A DNA stretch of 64,000 nucleotides. It comes from Nemophila menziesii. Its lineage: Eukaryota; Streptophyta; Magnoliopsida; Boraginales; Hydrophyllaceae. A model generated the notes under the pieces. That model was not told where the DNA came from. It worked only from the letters and a program-made list of their open reading frames with translations, and made no database searches. Position numbers and translations under genes: made by a program. Numbering within the stretch: position 1 is the first letter of the stretch; every line of letters starts with the position of its first letter. Shown here piece by piece: positions 11,608 to 24,350 of this stretch. Location of the stretch: contig JARWIR010000092.1 of NCBI GenBank assembly GCA_029959085.1, positions 1,736,001 to 1,800,000 of the forward strand, written 5' to 3'.

Positions 11608-14323
11608 CTCAAGCTAGCTATTGCTATTATGAAAAATGCAGTCCTACATATATATGAGAGAAAGATGAGAATCTCTCTTTTCACCGAGTCCTCTCTCTTT
11701 TATAATTGAAAACAGAGAGTTTCTCATTATCATGATATATATGATTTATTACATGGTAGTTTCTAAATTTAAAAACATCTTCATGTGATTTTTTAGAATG
11801 TTAAAACTTAGAAGACTTTTTAACCATTACTCAATAGTTCATCACAAGTTTTCATCTATGACACATAAATTAATTCAAATAAGATTGATACAAATATATG
11901 AATAAAACTTATATACTCCACACAACAAAACTACCAATAAATTTTGAAAAGATAATTAAATAACATATGTGGAAGCAATTTGTTTTTGCATATAATATCT
12001 ATCACACAAAATAACAAAAGATCAAGAAATACATACATGTAATTTGAAATGAAATGTCCATCGATCTGAGAGATAAAAGATAGTGAATTCATTTTTTCTT
12101 TATAATTAAAATTGAGAAATTCGTGACAACTGGAAGAAAGTAATCCTCAAGGAGGAGAAAGAATAAGTATATTAATCGATTAGAAGAGAATGAGATATCA
12201 AATAGTTATAAAATCGTGGCGGTGAAACTTCAGACCTTAATGGTGATTTTACATCTTCAGAATTGAAATTAACGAATTAGGGTTAATGTTCAATAATTTT
12301 TTTCTCTTTTTTTTATCAGCAAATCAAATTTTTATCAAATGAGGAACCAACAACCCATTATCTTTACAATCTTTCAGGCCCAATTAGTACTACTCTACTA
12401 GATGAGCCCAACGAGAAAAAACATTAAGTAAAAGACCAAAATTACATCTAATTGGACCTACCAACTATTACAAATAAAATTAATCAAGTCCATAGAAGTC
12501 TGATTTTTAAACTTTCTTTTCTGCAACCTTATAACTGTTTGAGATATAATGTTTCCCCAAATTTTTCCTTCATTCAAACCTTGTCCTCCATGATTTCTGC
12601 CCTTCTCTCACACCATATCAAATATACAAGGAGTAAGAACTTACAATTATACTTTGTTCATCGGGATTTGAAGTATGATGGCAATCAAATCATTCAAATC
12701 AGCTAGTAGATCTATGATTTAGCGTTTTTCAAGTATTTTAACAGTAATCTTCTAAAGAAAAAGAAACTAATGAAAAATGATTAACTTCTTCAGAACATCT
12801 CATACATAACAAGTATATCAGATTAATTTGCTAGGTGATCATGGACATCTAACCATGTAATGAAGGAGCAGCGTGGAACACAACACTTACTCCACTTGAC
12901 ACTCTCTTTATCTGCATTATGGCTTTTTAAGGGATAAGCCCTTACTCTTTCTTTCACTCCATAGTTTCAAGTCATTTGTAGGAGGTAAATTTAAGTGTTC
13001 AAGCCGAGGAAGAATTTACCCTATAAATGGAGGCAATCTCCATCTATCTCTCCCAAAGCATGAGCTAACATTCATGTAATAGTTAATGTTTTGATTATCA
13101 AGCTCAATTTCTTATATTTCTTGTATAATACTCCCATCCAATTACAGATTTGTGTACATTAAACATGATTCATACAATATAAACATGTATAAATCTCCTT
13201 ATGGTTGATGTTTTCATATTTAATCTATCAGAGCAACTAAGTATTAATGAAACTCTAATGTTTAAACTATTTGATAAATTAGTATTTTTAAAAAAATAAA
13301 CAATGTCATATATTTGTCACTTCACTGTAAAGTATATACGTAATTAAATCAATCATTATTTTTTACTAGTTTTTAACTAACTGATACAAAAAAAATCAAA
13401 TAAGAATAAAATCAAACATAAATAAAAATAATATTCAACATATTGTCTATTCTAAATTAATAGATATGTTAAAATCAATACATAATATATAATAACTCAC
13501 GATTTAATATATTAGAATTAGAAAAAATTATATCATTTTATATTCTTTTTTAATTTTTTCTAATAGTTAATAATTACCAATGTAACACGGAATTTTTATT
13601 TTATTAAAAAATATTCAATCAGATTTTAAAGTTATATTGGTACTTAAATCATATCCTCGTCAACTCCTCCTATCAAACCCTAAGCTCAATCACCTTTTAC
13701 ATGTATTTACTACACACATAGTATGACAACCTTAATAATTTTAAGAATAAATTTAGAACACTTGGGTCTTGATATTTATAAATCAACCTTTGTAGTGTGA
13801 AAAACATGATGTATTTCTAAATTATGATATATCCTATATATTTAAGTGCTTATAAATAGTTAGGACCACATTCGGATCAATAGACACATATGACTCATAT
13901 TGAGAATATCAATTGTATAATTCTGTATAACATTATTAATAATACCAAAATTAAATAAACTTCAAACTACCCTCCAACGATAACAAGTGAATTCTTCACT
14001 GTTAGACACTGTCTAACACAATTTCATTCTATTAAATATATATTTTCAAAAACACATAAGAGAATCTCATATTTAATATTTTCTCTTGGGTTTAAAATCA
14101 AGTAACTTTTAAATTATTTGAGATACGTGATGAATTTCTATAATTAAAAATAAATTCTATTTATAAATAGAACAATTCATGAAAAATATTTATCAATGTT
14201 TTTAGAAGATAATCTAATCAATTACCATTCAAAACAATTCTTTTTTCTTTTAGTCATGATTTGTCTAAAGAACTTCTTTCTTTGTAAAAGTATATTTTTC
14301 CAGGAGAGAGAGATGTCAAAATA
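11045..14323. repeat. Array 1, unit 4, truncated and mosaic
   Basis: This unit is cut after 3279 bp. Homology to the consensus ends at gatgtcaaaata (14323), where other units continue gttataataat. Its left part is unit-3-like. From about 12721 it switches to array-2 type markers (atttagcg, gctaggtgatc, gcgtggaac, ggataagccc) that match unit 11. This points to unequal exchange or conversion near 12700. Confidence 0.92.
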
Positions 14324-14456
14324 TATACTTAGTAATATTACTAAATTTTGTATTACTTTAGATATGCATCATATACATTCTATGCTTTCTCAAGAGACAC
14401 TTTGTACAATATCTTATTGATAATATCAATGAGTCATATATGCATAAGAGAGACTC
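14324..14456. other. Junction sequence between array 1 and the copia region
   Basis: This segment begins exactly where unit homology ends. It is AT-rich, without a recognisable LTR end or repeat. The copia 3' LTR would be expected about here but I cannot delimit it. Confidence 0.4.
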
Positions 14457-14559
14457 TCAGGTTGGGATCATAATTCTTGAGATTTTACCAACTAACTTGT
14501 TTTTTGCTAATGCTTTAAGAACACTATTGTATAACTTACAAAGATATGGATTGTTACCT

Positions 14560-15135
14560 AAAATATATATAATTGGACACTTTGAAACATGGTCAGGTCG
14601 TTTTTGACGGATAATTAAAATGAATAATGTAAAATTTAATACATGAATGAGTCCCTTGGTTATCAAGTCGTTTCTCACTTATAATAAAAGTGTGGTACAT
14701 TATATATTTGATCACATAAAATAAGAGACTCAAAACTAGTTGGGTTACTCGTTGTTTCTATTTAATTTTATCAATACCACATTCTTTGGGTAGTCCAGAC
14801 TAAAAATGTTGAATTAAAAAGTAAATCTTGTTATCAAAAAATCTAGAGTTTGCTCCTCCTAACATGTAGGCAAATCCACTTGTGGATTTTGAGTATATGA
14901 AGTCTAATATTTAGTTTGCATCATTGTATCCTTATAGTCCAACTGAATATCTTGTGTATAACAATTCTTCGTTCATATTGTATCTGACATACCTAATAAC
15001 TCTTATAATAACAATCTAATTGTCTTCCTCAGATTATGTGTAAACCTACTTTGCTTTCTTATTGCATGTTCTATCTTGCCTAGTGTAGTCTGGAAGGTAC
15101 ATGAGACTCCCAATAACCCGAGAGCAAACAAGTTG
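14560..15135 (-). pseudogene. copia RNase H remnant, copy A only
   Basis: RVIRYVRYNMNEELLYTRYS near 14945-15010, then SKSTSGFAYMLGGANSRF near 14840-14905, match the region joining RT to RNase H in copia polyproteins, with stops in between. RNDLITKGLIHV (14678 leftward) may be the last conserved block. This part lies outside the duplicated segment, so the second copy lacks it. Confidence 0.7.
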
Positions 15136-15259
15136 ATTATTTCATTTGTATTCTTTGCAAGATTTAAATTTACATCAACATGTGTCTTCGAGATATTTGT
15201 GTCACCATTAATAGATTTATAAATTCTTTCTCAATCTAGTGTAACTTATATAGTATAAT

Positions 15260-16250
15260 ACCTTCAAATATTCAGAGAATCTTGATACTTAAAGTAACAT
15301 CTACAAGGCCTAGATCTTTCAAGTCAAACTTATTTGAAAGTATCCTTTTGGTAAATATAATCACATCATTAATACTTTCAATAATTAAAATATCATCCAC
15401 ATATAAATAATGACATACCATTTCTCATTTAATTTTACGTAAACACATTTGTCACATTCTTGATCCTGAAACCATTTGAGATCATGAATTTATCATATTT
15501 GTCATATCATTACTTCGGAGTCTACTTTAAACAATATATACATTTAAAAAACTTACATACCCTCTGCTTACATGGAACTATGTAATCCTCAACTTGTATT
15601 ATGACTATCTCTTCATTTAGTTTTCCATTTAGGAAAGCTGTTTTTATATCCATTTGATGAATTTCGATCTTGTATATCGAAGCAATAACAATTAATAATA
15701 GAATGAATGATATTCTCGTGATTTAGAATATGTATCAAAATAGTTAAGTCCGTTCATTTTCCTATAATGTTTATCAACAAGGTGAGTCTTGTATTTTTCA
15801 ATAGATCCATCGGTCATCAGGGTTCGACATAGCCTTCTTGAATATTCACGGATCGTCATCTAGCATGTAAGATAGAAATTCAGGACCAAAAGACTTAGAG
15901 CTTCTAATCCACTTACAAATTCTTGGTTCTTCTTTATTTTGGAATTATTCTTGATCTTACCTTTTGGTTGACTATGATTCTTAATCTTGCTCTTCATGTA
16001 TTGCATCATGTGTTCTTTTTAAGGAACAAGATCCTGGTGCGGTCTTCTAAGTAAAATTTGTTTCAAAGTAATGTGCCTTACTTATTAAATGACCATATTA
16101 ATGTGAATGTCAACATGAAAAGAGTTGTTTACTAGGAATCTATATGCAGCACAGTTGTGAGCATATCTAATAAAGATGCAATCTATTGTCTTTGGTCTTA
16201 TATTGACCATTTAAAGAGCATGGATTGCTACCTTTGCGAATAATCCCCAC
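15260..16250 (-). pseudogene. copia reverse transcriptase remnant, copy A
   Basis: Just after integrase, GPKTIDCIFIRYAHNCAAYRF (split by stops) matches the copia linker. Next come FKKAMSNPDD near 15820-15850, HQMDIKTAFLNGKLNEEI near 15590-15660 (first catalytic Asp), and CHYLYVDDILII with the YVDD box at 15403-15392. Frames change between these blocks, so no active RT can be made. Confidence 0.85.
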
Positions 16251-16286
16251 ACTTTTTATGTATTTGAAGGAAGGTGGTTTTCCTTT

Positions 16287-16680
16287 TCATAATTCATAAG
16301 GAGATTTATCTACCTTCTTTAGTGGTGCCTTGTTAAGTATGTGGTTTGCGGTAAGCAAAGCCTTTCTACACCAGTTATGTGGTAACCCTGAGTTAATCAA
16401 CAAGGCATTCATAATTTCCTTCAACATACGGTTCTTCTGTTTAATAATCTTGTTTTGTTGAGGCAAATCGGGGGTTTTGCTTTGATGTAAGATACCATAT
16501 TTAGCGCAAAACATCTCAAAAGGAGACACGTATTTTCCTTTCCTATCTGTTCTAAGAATCTTAATCTTTAAATGTTGTTGATTATAAACTTTAGTTTTTA
16601 ATTTCTGAAATGCTCCTAATGCATCATCCTTATTTCGAAGCAAGTATCCTTGACCATACCTTTGTGCAATCGTCAATGAA
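16287..16680 (-). pseudogene. copia integrase core remnant, copy A
   Basis: The first catalytic Asp is seen in FIDDCTK (about 16679-16659), one frame away from the rest, so a frameshift lies near 16660. The second is in LRTDRKGKY. In the third motif, PQQNKIIKQKNRM, the catalytic Glu position is Lys. HNWCRKALLTANHILNKAP and DKSPYEL match the conserved C-terminal part of the copia core. The enzyme is predicted inactive. Confidence 0.88.
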
Positions 16681-16857
16681 AGTTATAAAACACTTTTTCT
16701 CATTTCAAGTTTGCAAAAAATTTAAGTAAAATATATCTTTGTGAATTAACTTTGAAGGTACCGAAGTCGATTATATATATTTAAACAAGGTTTTGATTAA
16801 TTTTCATTCGACACATACTTCACATTCCTTTTTAGAACTGAAGTTCACATTAGGTAA

Positions 16858-17420
16858 TCACATGACTTTTACTAACTTATTTAATGAACCAATAGTAACA
16901 ATTCCCAATCTATCGTGCCATGAAATACATGAGTCAATCATATAAACAACATCAAAAATTTCATTCATTTCTTTCTCTGTAACATTTTTTGTTGGTACTA
17001 CGGTCATTACATTCATCTTAACCATACCCTCACAGAGGTGCCATCTTCTTTCATACATTTTGTTCTTAGTTAATATAAACTTATCAACTAGAAAATACAA
17101 GTTATACCCATCCACGCTAAGAAATGAATAGGAAACTATGTTTTTTATAATGTCACGAGCATGGAGAACATTGTTCAAGGTCATCTTAACCTCAATCTTT
17201 GTAGTATCTTAAACCTTTTTGGTGGCGCAATATCCCACATACAAAATTTCTTCATATTTAGCTTTCTGGTTGGTTTTGAATATAGATGTGTTCGAGAACA
17301 CTTGTCAGGTTGCTCTAGTGTCTGTTAACCACGTCCTTTTGTTGCTGACGAGGTTGACTTCTTATACTGTTGCTGTCAGGTTCAAAACGCCAATGCGTTA
17401 GATACCTCATTCACAAACGA
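16858..17420 (-). pseudogene. copia protease and gag-pre-integrase remnant, copy A
   Basis: The aspartic protease site reads D-T-R (17322-17314) instead of D-[ST]-G and is followed two codons later by a TGA. The downstream YVGYCATKKV suits the usual Y-x-GN-x-AT motif. The 108-codon piece 17184-16858 starts TLNNVLHARDI and ends WHDRLG...GSLNKLVK, typical of the gag-pre-integrase domain. The integrase zinc ligands (CEVC near 16820) follow after a stop. Confidence 0.8.
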
Positions 17421-17439
17421 CTGATCGCCCTTACCTTTA

Positions 17440-18050
17440 TTTTGGTTTCCTTGTGCCTTTATGTTCCAACAGTCTTTGCATGATGTCTATACTTTCCACA
17501 CTTATGACAATCCAAGTTGAATTTTACCTTCTCATTGTTTATATTATTTGACTGTCCTTGCCTCATGTTCTTGTTGTTTTGGAAGGTCCTCCCTTGTTCC
17601 ACAAAATTTTTCCTTGGCTACATATGAACGAGGGTTAGATGCCTTTTTAGCCATTCGACTATCTCCCTCGATTCTTAAACTGACAATTAGACATTCAAAA
17701 CTTATATGTTTTTTGTTTATGCTTGAAATAGTTATTGAAATTTTCATAAAATAGGGGTAGCTTTTCCACGAGAGAATCAACTATGAAGGATTATCCCAGA
17801 CTCATACTCTCATCTCTCAAATCATGAAGAATCAACTTGTATGATATACTTGAGACATAAATGGTCTTAAATACACCATTTTGAAATCAAGGAACCTACT
17901 GATCACGGATTTCTGTATGCTAGCACCTTCAGTCTTGTATTTCTTCTCAAGGAAATTCTATAGCTGATTTAAAGTTGTCATGGTATATTATACATTATAT
18001 AAGAAATTATCCAAACAATTTAGAATTTAATTCTTACATTAGAAATAATC
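17440..18050 (-). pseudogene. copia gag remnant, copy A
   Basis: UBN2-type gag is recognisable across frames: a NFLEKKYKTEGAS stretch near 17900-17960, FLDFKM near 17880, VEKLP and NYFKHKQK near 17700-17770, then LIVSLRIEGDSR in the 78-codon piece 17780-17544. The CCHC zinc knuckle near 17480-17515 reads CHKCGKYRHHAKTV, so the final Cys is lost. The N-terminus of gag is not recognisable beyond about 18050. Confidence 0.8.
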
Positions 18051-20520
18051 ATACTTTCAAGCACCTAATGCGTTGTATGTCTCATTGTCTGAACTGGATC
18101 CCATTTCAGGTGGATTTTCATTCATACATTTTGGATCTGTTCCACTCTTTATACAATGATTGGGTGATAGTCCTCCTCCAAAAGAGGTTCGTGTATACCA
18201 AGCCCTGTCCGTTCTTATTGTCCTTTCAAAGAGACAGGAGAAAAAAGATATATATCTTACCTTATACATAATTTTTATATGATTAATTTTGACAACTAGT
18301 TGATTATCACAAAGCCTTGAATAACTACGTGGAGCAAATGGCTTTAGGGTAGATATAGGTAATTTGAGAGTGAATTGTCCAACATATCTAACATCATAAA
18401 TTACTTGTAAAGTAAATCAACATAGCTACTAAAATGATAAATATTTATATATAATGTAATTTCTATCATGTAGTATGATGTTAGTAGAAAGTGAAAGGAA
18501 TAATGTAGTCATATATAAAATATCTCGATAGCATTCATTTCTTATTTCAAGTGTAGGATTATACGTACAAAATTGACAAAACATTTTATTTTCACATAGA
18601 ACAAAACATTCCAGGATGTTATTTTAATTTGAAAAAATTCATGACAACTTTTTCTAAACTATTTTTAATCCATTGTCACCTTCCAATACATTTACAACAA
18701 CTAACTTTGGATTCTCAAGATGCCAATCTTCATGCACTTCTTGATTGTCATTAAATGTCAACTATATATTTATTTTATGTTCGATATTTTTGTCAAAGTT
18801 TCTTCAATTTTTTTATTTTATATGTTAGCAACATATAAGATATTTTATACGTAAAAATAACTTTTAAACATTAAACAACAAGAAAAATAATCTATATATA
18901 AGAATTTATTGGCGCTTAAAATTTCATTCATAATTAGGTATTCTTCAACCATATATAATATGAATAGTTAAAATACATAGAATTCTTTGCGCAATTATAG
19001 TTCTCGATACTGTAATTAGAGATTCGAATAAGATATGTACTTATAAAATTGCTCCAATATCGGGTTTCATTACATATCTCTTATGCATTGAACTTATTTT
19101 GGATTTTAATACTTTTATACTTTTATAAGTAGAGATAAGATAATAAAATTCAACAAACACATAAAAACATTATGTTATGGTCGACAATATTCTAGAATCA
19201 TTTAATTCAAATAAGGAAACAAAAAACATATACGTAGCATAATGTAATCCTTGACAAGCCTCTTTATAAAAAAATACTAAAAATAGTTAGGCATACACCT
19301 TTTCCATTACCATCTCATGTTTGGCTAATCTATGTGACACATCACCATGTACCAATGAAGGGAGCACAAGATCGATAGTTGGTCTACTCCGCATAGACCA
19401 ATTGGCTCTCATATGTATTCAAAAAGAAGGAACTCTTCTTCATGAATAAACAAGTCTTCTAAATTTATTTCTTTTCCTTTTCCATATTTAAAGCTACCTG
19501 TTAATTGAAAAACCATGAGCAAATATGAAACCAAAACTCATTTATGAGAAATTAACTTAAATGTTCATCCTCTTTCATGATTTTTTGGATTTCAAAGTCA
19601 TCCAACTATACAATAACAATGTTTATTTTTATCACTCCCATGTATAAATCACTTTATCTTCACTTGGGTACCAACTTATAGTTTCTTCATCTCCTTTCAA
19701 AATAGCTATTTACTTGATCAATCATGAAACTAGTATATAATTTGTTCAATGGTTATGGAATTTAATAATATATGTATTAATGTCATTTAAGATATTTAGC
19801 TTATAATTTTAATGATTTTTACTAACAAACTCAATAGTCCATACTTGTTCATAAAACAAGTTTACTAAAATATTCATCAAATGGAACCAATAACCCAAAA
19901 TTATGATATTACCTCTATTATGAAAAAATGATGCACATACATAATAAATCATTATATATCAGTATTTGACATAAACTATCCTGAAATAATTTTCATTAAT
20001 CATAAATTTTCAAAAATCATACATTAGCGACACGTAAAAATGTAAATTAAACTTAACGTCGAATATAAGTAAAATATTGTAAATTACTTAGTATCAATAA
20101 ATACAAGGAAATCATATAATATATGTAACTTTATTAAATAAGATGATTAATTAATTAATTAATTAATTTAAATATATAACTATCATTATTAGATTAATAA
20201 ATTATTTACAAATAATAAATAATTAGTATACAAATAAAAGTTGTGTTAAGATATGCATGAAACTTAGAGTTCACATTGCATTAAAATTATTTTTTATAGT
20301 TAGGCCGCAAGAAGTACATAATTCACATGAATAAACTCGAAGTACAAAATAACTTCACCAAGATTGTATATAAATTTAGGCCACAACTACACTTGACTAA
20401 TATTTAAACATACTAAACACGATGTGGGATATCCAATGACATAATTAGTTATAAAATTATCTACCTTAACCCTAATTTTCAACAACTTCATAAAATAGAA
20501 ATATATATTAATATACTTTT
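18051..20520. other. AT-rich region upstream of copia gag, copy A
   Basis: No gene recognised. A 70-codon minus-strand piece (18269-18057, ending SSSDNETYNALGA) is also open in copy B; it may be a 5' leader or a displaced gag N-terminus, but I do not recognise it. A TATA-like tatataaag is present in copy B (32859-32867) but changed here (catatttaaag near 19486). A (TTAA)n run lies at 20147-20168. The counterpart in copy B is 31426-33863. Confidence 0.5.
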
Positions 20521-21462
20521 GGATGATGTCATTCATATATTATCTAAGTATTGGTGAAACTCTAATGTTTCAACTATTTGATAAAGTAATAATTTTAAAA
20601 AGAATAAAAAAATTCATATATTTGTAACTTCACTATAAAGTAGAGACTAATTAAATCAATAATGAAGTTCTACTAGTTTTCAAATAACTGACATATAAAC
20701 TATCAAATAAGATGAAAATCCTACATAAATTTAACAAATATTCAACATATTTTTTATTTTAAATTAACAGATATGTTAAAATTCAATACATTATAAATGT
20801 AATATATTAACATTATATAAAAAATGTAATATAAATTTGTTCTTATTTTTCAATTTTTGTCTTTTAATAATTAACAATTATCCATATAAATCATTAAGCT
20901 CATTTTATATCAAAAAATTGAATTCAAATTTTCAATTTATATTAGCTCGTAAATCATATCCTCGTCAATTCTTCCGATTAAACCCTAACACCAATCACTT
21001 TTCATATATACATAATATTGTTTCCTTTAAAATTTTATAAATAATTTTATTTAATAATAGGGCCTTGATCTTTATAAATCATCATTTTTTCCTATGACGA
21101 ACTTGATATATTTCTAAATTGTAACTTATGACAAATATTTAAGATGCTATAATTAGTTAGAACTACAATCATATCATTTAGACACATATGACTAATATTT
21201 AGAATACCCACTGTCTAATTCTATAAGATTGTTAATAATAAAGAAATTAAATAAACCTTAAACTACCCTCTAACTATAACAAGTGAATTATTCTCTATTA
21301 AACCCTATCTCATATTTAATTTTTTTTCTTGGCTGTAAAATTAAATAACTTTTTTATTTGAGATAAGTGATGCATTTCTATGATTAAAGATAAATACTAT
21401 TTAGAAACTGAACAATTCACGAAACTTATCTGTCCGTTTTTTGAGAATATAATCATATCAAT
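20521..21462. repeat. Diverged 3.7-kb unit, right-hand part, copy A
   Basis: Aligns by eye to about 2112-3125 of unit 1 (for example taagtatt.gtgaaactctaatgttt, cctcgtcaa, accctaa, ttagacacatatgact), with many substitutions and small indels. It is cut at the point where unit sequence would read caattaccattcaaaac; that string resumes at 24351 after a 2.9-kb insert. Confidence 0.85.
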
Positions 21463-22215
21463 TTATATTATATAACACAAATTACCTAATTTTTCTATTT
21501 TCTCAGTTTTCCTATTTATCTAAAAAAATCATCATTTAAATATTTGAACTTCTCAAAAATTATTTTTATGTAAACATAAAATCTACTAAAACTCAACTCT
21601 TTATACTCATTCATCTGCACAAAAAACAAAAAGAAATTTATTTACCTTCACCTTTCCATCAAGCGCTCTCCTCCATAGAAAATCGCCATCATTCGGGGGA
21701 GCATACTCCACTTTTATCAATAGCTTGGCGAAAAACCAAAATTAAAGTAAAAAAAAATTACCATTAAACCTCAAAAATATTTAATTCTTCTTATCTAATT
21801 TTCTTACTTTTGTACACATTAATGTTGTTTATTGTATATTTATAAAAATCCTTCAATGGTCATTTACGTGTCCTTGCAAGCCTTTATGAAGTGAAGAATT
21901 TGGTCTCTTCATACTCAACTTCCCACTAAGCCGCTCTCCTACACAAGAAAACTTTCTTAATTCCCTCGGGTACCATTTTTACTTAATCTCATTACATTTA
22001 CAATTGTTTAGAAAATCTAATTTATATTTTTGTAAAAATCTTACAATGGCAAGTTTAAAACCTTGGAAGCCTTTCAACATATTAGAATGCGCTATTCTAT
22101 ATGTGAGTGAGTAATATCTTTGAATTGTTTTGCAGTAAAAGAGATAGTCTTATAACACGAGAATCAAAATAATCCCTCTACTCTATTTCTACAATTTCTC
22201 CACCACCACCTCTAG

Positions 22216-22454
22216 GAACTAATTACCCTTGACTCTTTCTTTGATTTATCAAAACATGACTTCATGATGTACGACTTCAGAGATTATTTAACTCTTGACG
22301 TGTTTCCTCTATTTTTTATGTTTTATATCAGTCATATATATATGGTTATTTTGCTGAAAGATTTTATAAAGAATCGATTTTCAATGCAGGTCCAGAATTT
22401 CGGGTTAGTGAAGCGCTTCTCGAGAAAATTGATAATGAATGGATTGAAGAATGA
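22216..22454 (+). pseudogene. Two-exon remnant of an unrecognised gene, copy A
   Basis: The first piece opens at 22216 as ELITLDSFFDLSKHDFMM and then loses one C near 22288, shifting frame. The second piece starts after an atgcag acceptor at 22389 and reads GPEFRVSEALLEKIDNEWI, ending at TGA 22452-22454. The composition looks like true protein coding (acidic, few AT-rich codons) in an AT-rich setting. I do not recognise the protein; it would be the C-terminal end of something. Confidence 0.4.
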
Positions 22455-22711
22455 TGTATGCTAGGATAATGTTCCTAAACTACTATGTATTTTAAACCTA
22501 GAGAAGTATTTATGTTCATTTGATATGAGTTTACCTTTTTTCTTATTTCTTTTTGGGATTTTTATGTAATTGTAAAACAGAGATATGCTTGCAAGTTATT
22601 CCGAAAGACACTCACAAAATTTGAAGAGTTTAACTGACATATATATCATTTAAATCCTAATAGAGCAGCCAAATTCTACGATAAAATTTGAATCTCTTAT
22701 TAGTTTTTTAC

Positions 22712-22916
22712 CATAATATAAAACCTATAGTACAATTTTTGCATAATATAAGAACTATAGTGCAAATTTTGAATAATATAAGACCTATAGTGTAATTGTT
22801 TCGTACTATAAGACATATAGTGTAATTTTTGCATAATATAAGGCCTATCGTGTAATTATTGCATACTATGTGACCTATAGTACAAATTTTGTATAATAAA
22901 GACCTATTGTGTTATT
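22712..22916. repeat. 30-bp minisatellite, copy A
   Basis: Six full 30-bp monomers (22712-22891) and a partial one, built on cataatataagacctatag followed by tgtaattttt-like sequence. Monomers differ from each other at several positions, so the array is old. Confidence 0.88.
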
Positions 22917-23795
22917 AATTAAAAAATGTAAGGACATTTCTACAATTCTATTCTGCTTATTCATTATATCAACATTTCAAATTTTAATATGTTATATATT
23001 CTTCAAATAATTTTATGTTAAATGTGAGAAGTATTTAGTATCATGTTTATTTTAAGATTATGTATCCATAACCATCAATCGATTATTTGACACATTTCAA
23101 GCAATGACTAAGTTGGAAACTAGTGTAATGGTTATTCAGGTTAATGTTTCATCTTTTTCTTCTTCAACTATATACTATTTCCATGTAAAAAAACCAAAAA
23201 TTTAAGTAGCAAAGAAGTCAAAGGATTATGTAGCGAAAAAGGCATAGATTGTGGAATTTTTCTTTAGTAAGTTAATAGGGTTCGTTGATTGGGATTTCAA
23301 CATATATGAAATCCTTTTTTCACATTCAATAATGTAATGGCACTTCAAACTATCTCATTAAAACGTGAATTTAGTTAATAAAAATCCCAAAAGAAATTTT
23401 TCGGGCACACCTTGTAATTGTTTTTAATGTAGACTTAGGTGTTTTAAGCTGGGACAAATTGATTAAAATGTGTTCATTGATAAGTTATATACTTCAAAGC
23501 TTCTTTCCTCAAGGAAGGAAATTGGGGTTTAGGGAGTTCTACTCAGAAAATTGTATACCTACATGATCATAAAGCATATAATAAATATGCACGCTAATGT
23601 TCAAACAAGAATGATACCACGTGACAAAAGTTTGACCAAAATTTAAGCTTTCTATGGTATTTCAGTTTTATATTTTGTTAATTTTATTGGGTTACTAATG
23701 ATAAACTCTTATAATTTACTTTATTGAAGCGCTTAGATAAAAGTTTCCACTGAAAGATTTTAAAGCAAAATATACCCATGTAGAGGAGTCTGGAA

Positions 23796-23900
23796 ATGTC
23801 CATTGAGTATGTTCACATTAAATTTAATCATGTCAAATGTGATGGTGAATTAGCGGATTGGGTTATGTATGGTTATGAATACCCGAGACGGATTCTATAA
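23796..23900 (+). pseudogene. Short coding-like remnant, copy A
   Basis: A 34-codon piece from ATG to TAA reading MSIEYVHIKFNHVKCDGEL then ADWVMYGYEYPRRIL. A TAG lies five codons upstream in frame. It is kept open in copy B (about 37156-37260) with a Lys-to-Glu change. Unrecognised; it may be chance. Confidence 0.25.
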
Positions 23901-24350
23901 TATTACACACTAAATCAGGGATTATTGACCTGCAATATTATATAATTTTATGAAATATTATATATTACCAGATAAATTATTTTTATCCAAAGAAATTTGT
24001 AAGAGAAACGAATGTATTGAAAGTTGACATACTGTATTAGGACTTATAAGGTTTACAAGTCAAATTGAGGTTATGGAAAATGGTGAGATTACATACATTG
24101 TTCAGTTTCATAAACTTCTAGATTGGTTAATAACCCGAGAATTTTCATGTGCACATCCCAATTATATACTAACCTTTAATATATCATGTTTTATTTTTTG
24201 TAGTGTTTAAGGCACAACAAAAGCGTTCATTTAATAATTCACTTTATATTATTGTCATGTATGGAGTAATTAAAATTTAGTCCATAAACTTTTAAAGATA
24301 TCATTGTAAAAAAAAAAAAAATAATGACTAGAGAGCCTTTTTGAAATACC

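Larger units (their letters stand above)
14457..18050 (-). mobile_element. Degenerate Ty1/copia retrotransposon, copy A
   Basis: From high to low coordinates the order is gag (UBN2 type), protease, gag-pre-integrase, integrase, reverse transcriptase and RNase H, which is the copia order (integrase before RT). Residues resemble plant Tnt1/RE1-type elements. The reading frame is broken by many stops and frameshifts. No pair of LTRs or target-site duplication could be found. A TGTTGGACAA at 18384-18375 (minus) would suit a 5' LTR start, but nothing matches it at the other end. Boundaries are approximate. Confidence 0.85.
21463..24350. other. 2.9-kb insert splitting the diverged unit, copy A
   Basis: Present between two halves of unit homology and absent from all recent units. 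It contains exon-like remnants (22216-22290, 22390-22454, 23796-23900) and a minisatellite (22712-22916). The right edge reads ctag followed by t, which is allowed for a Helitron 3' end, but I see no clear hairpin or 5' TC end, and no terminal inverted repeats or target-site duplication. Origin unresolved. Copy B counterpart is 34818-37707. Confidence 0.6.

Noticed and set aside
18057..18271. Overlapping ORFs on both strands upstream of copia gag
   Set aside because: Neither resembles gag or another known protein; kept open in copy B only because the duplication is young.
18375..18384. TGTTGGACAA as the 5' LTR start of the copia element
   Set aside because: No matching LTR copy, CA end, primer-binding site or target duplication could be found, so it is only mentioned, not called.
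20147..20168. (TTAA)n run as a piggyBac target or MITE end
   Set aside because: Simple tetranucleotide repeat with no paired inverted repeats nearby.
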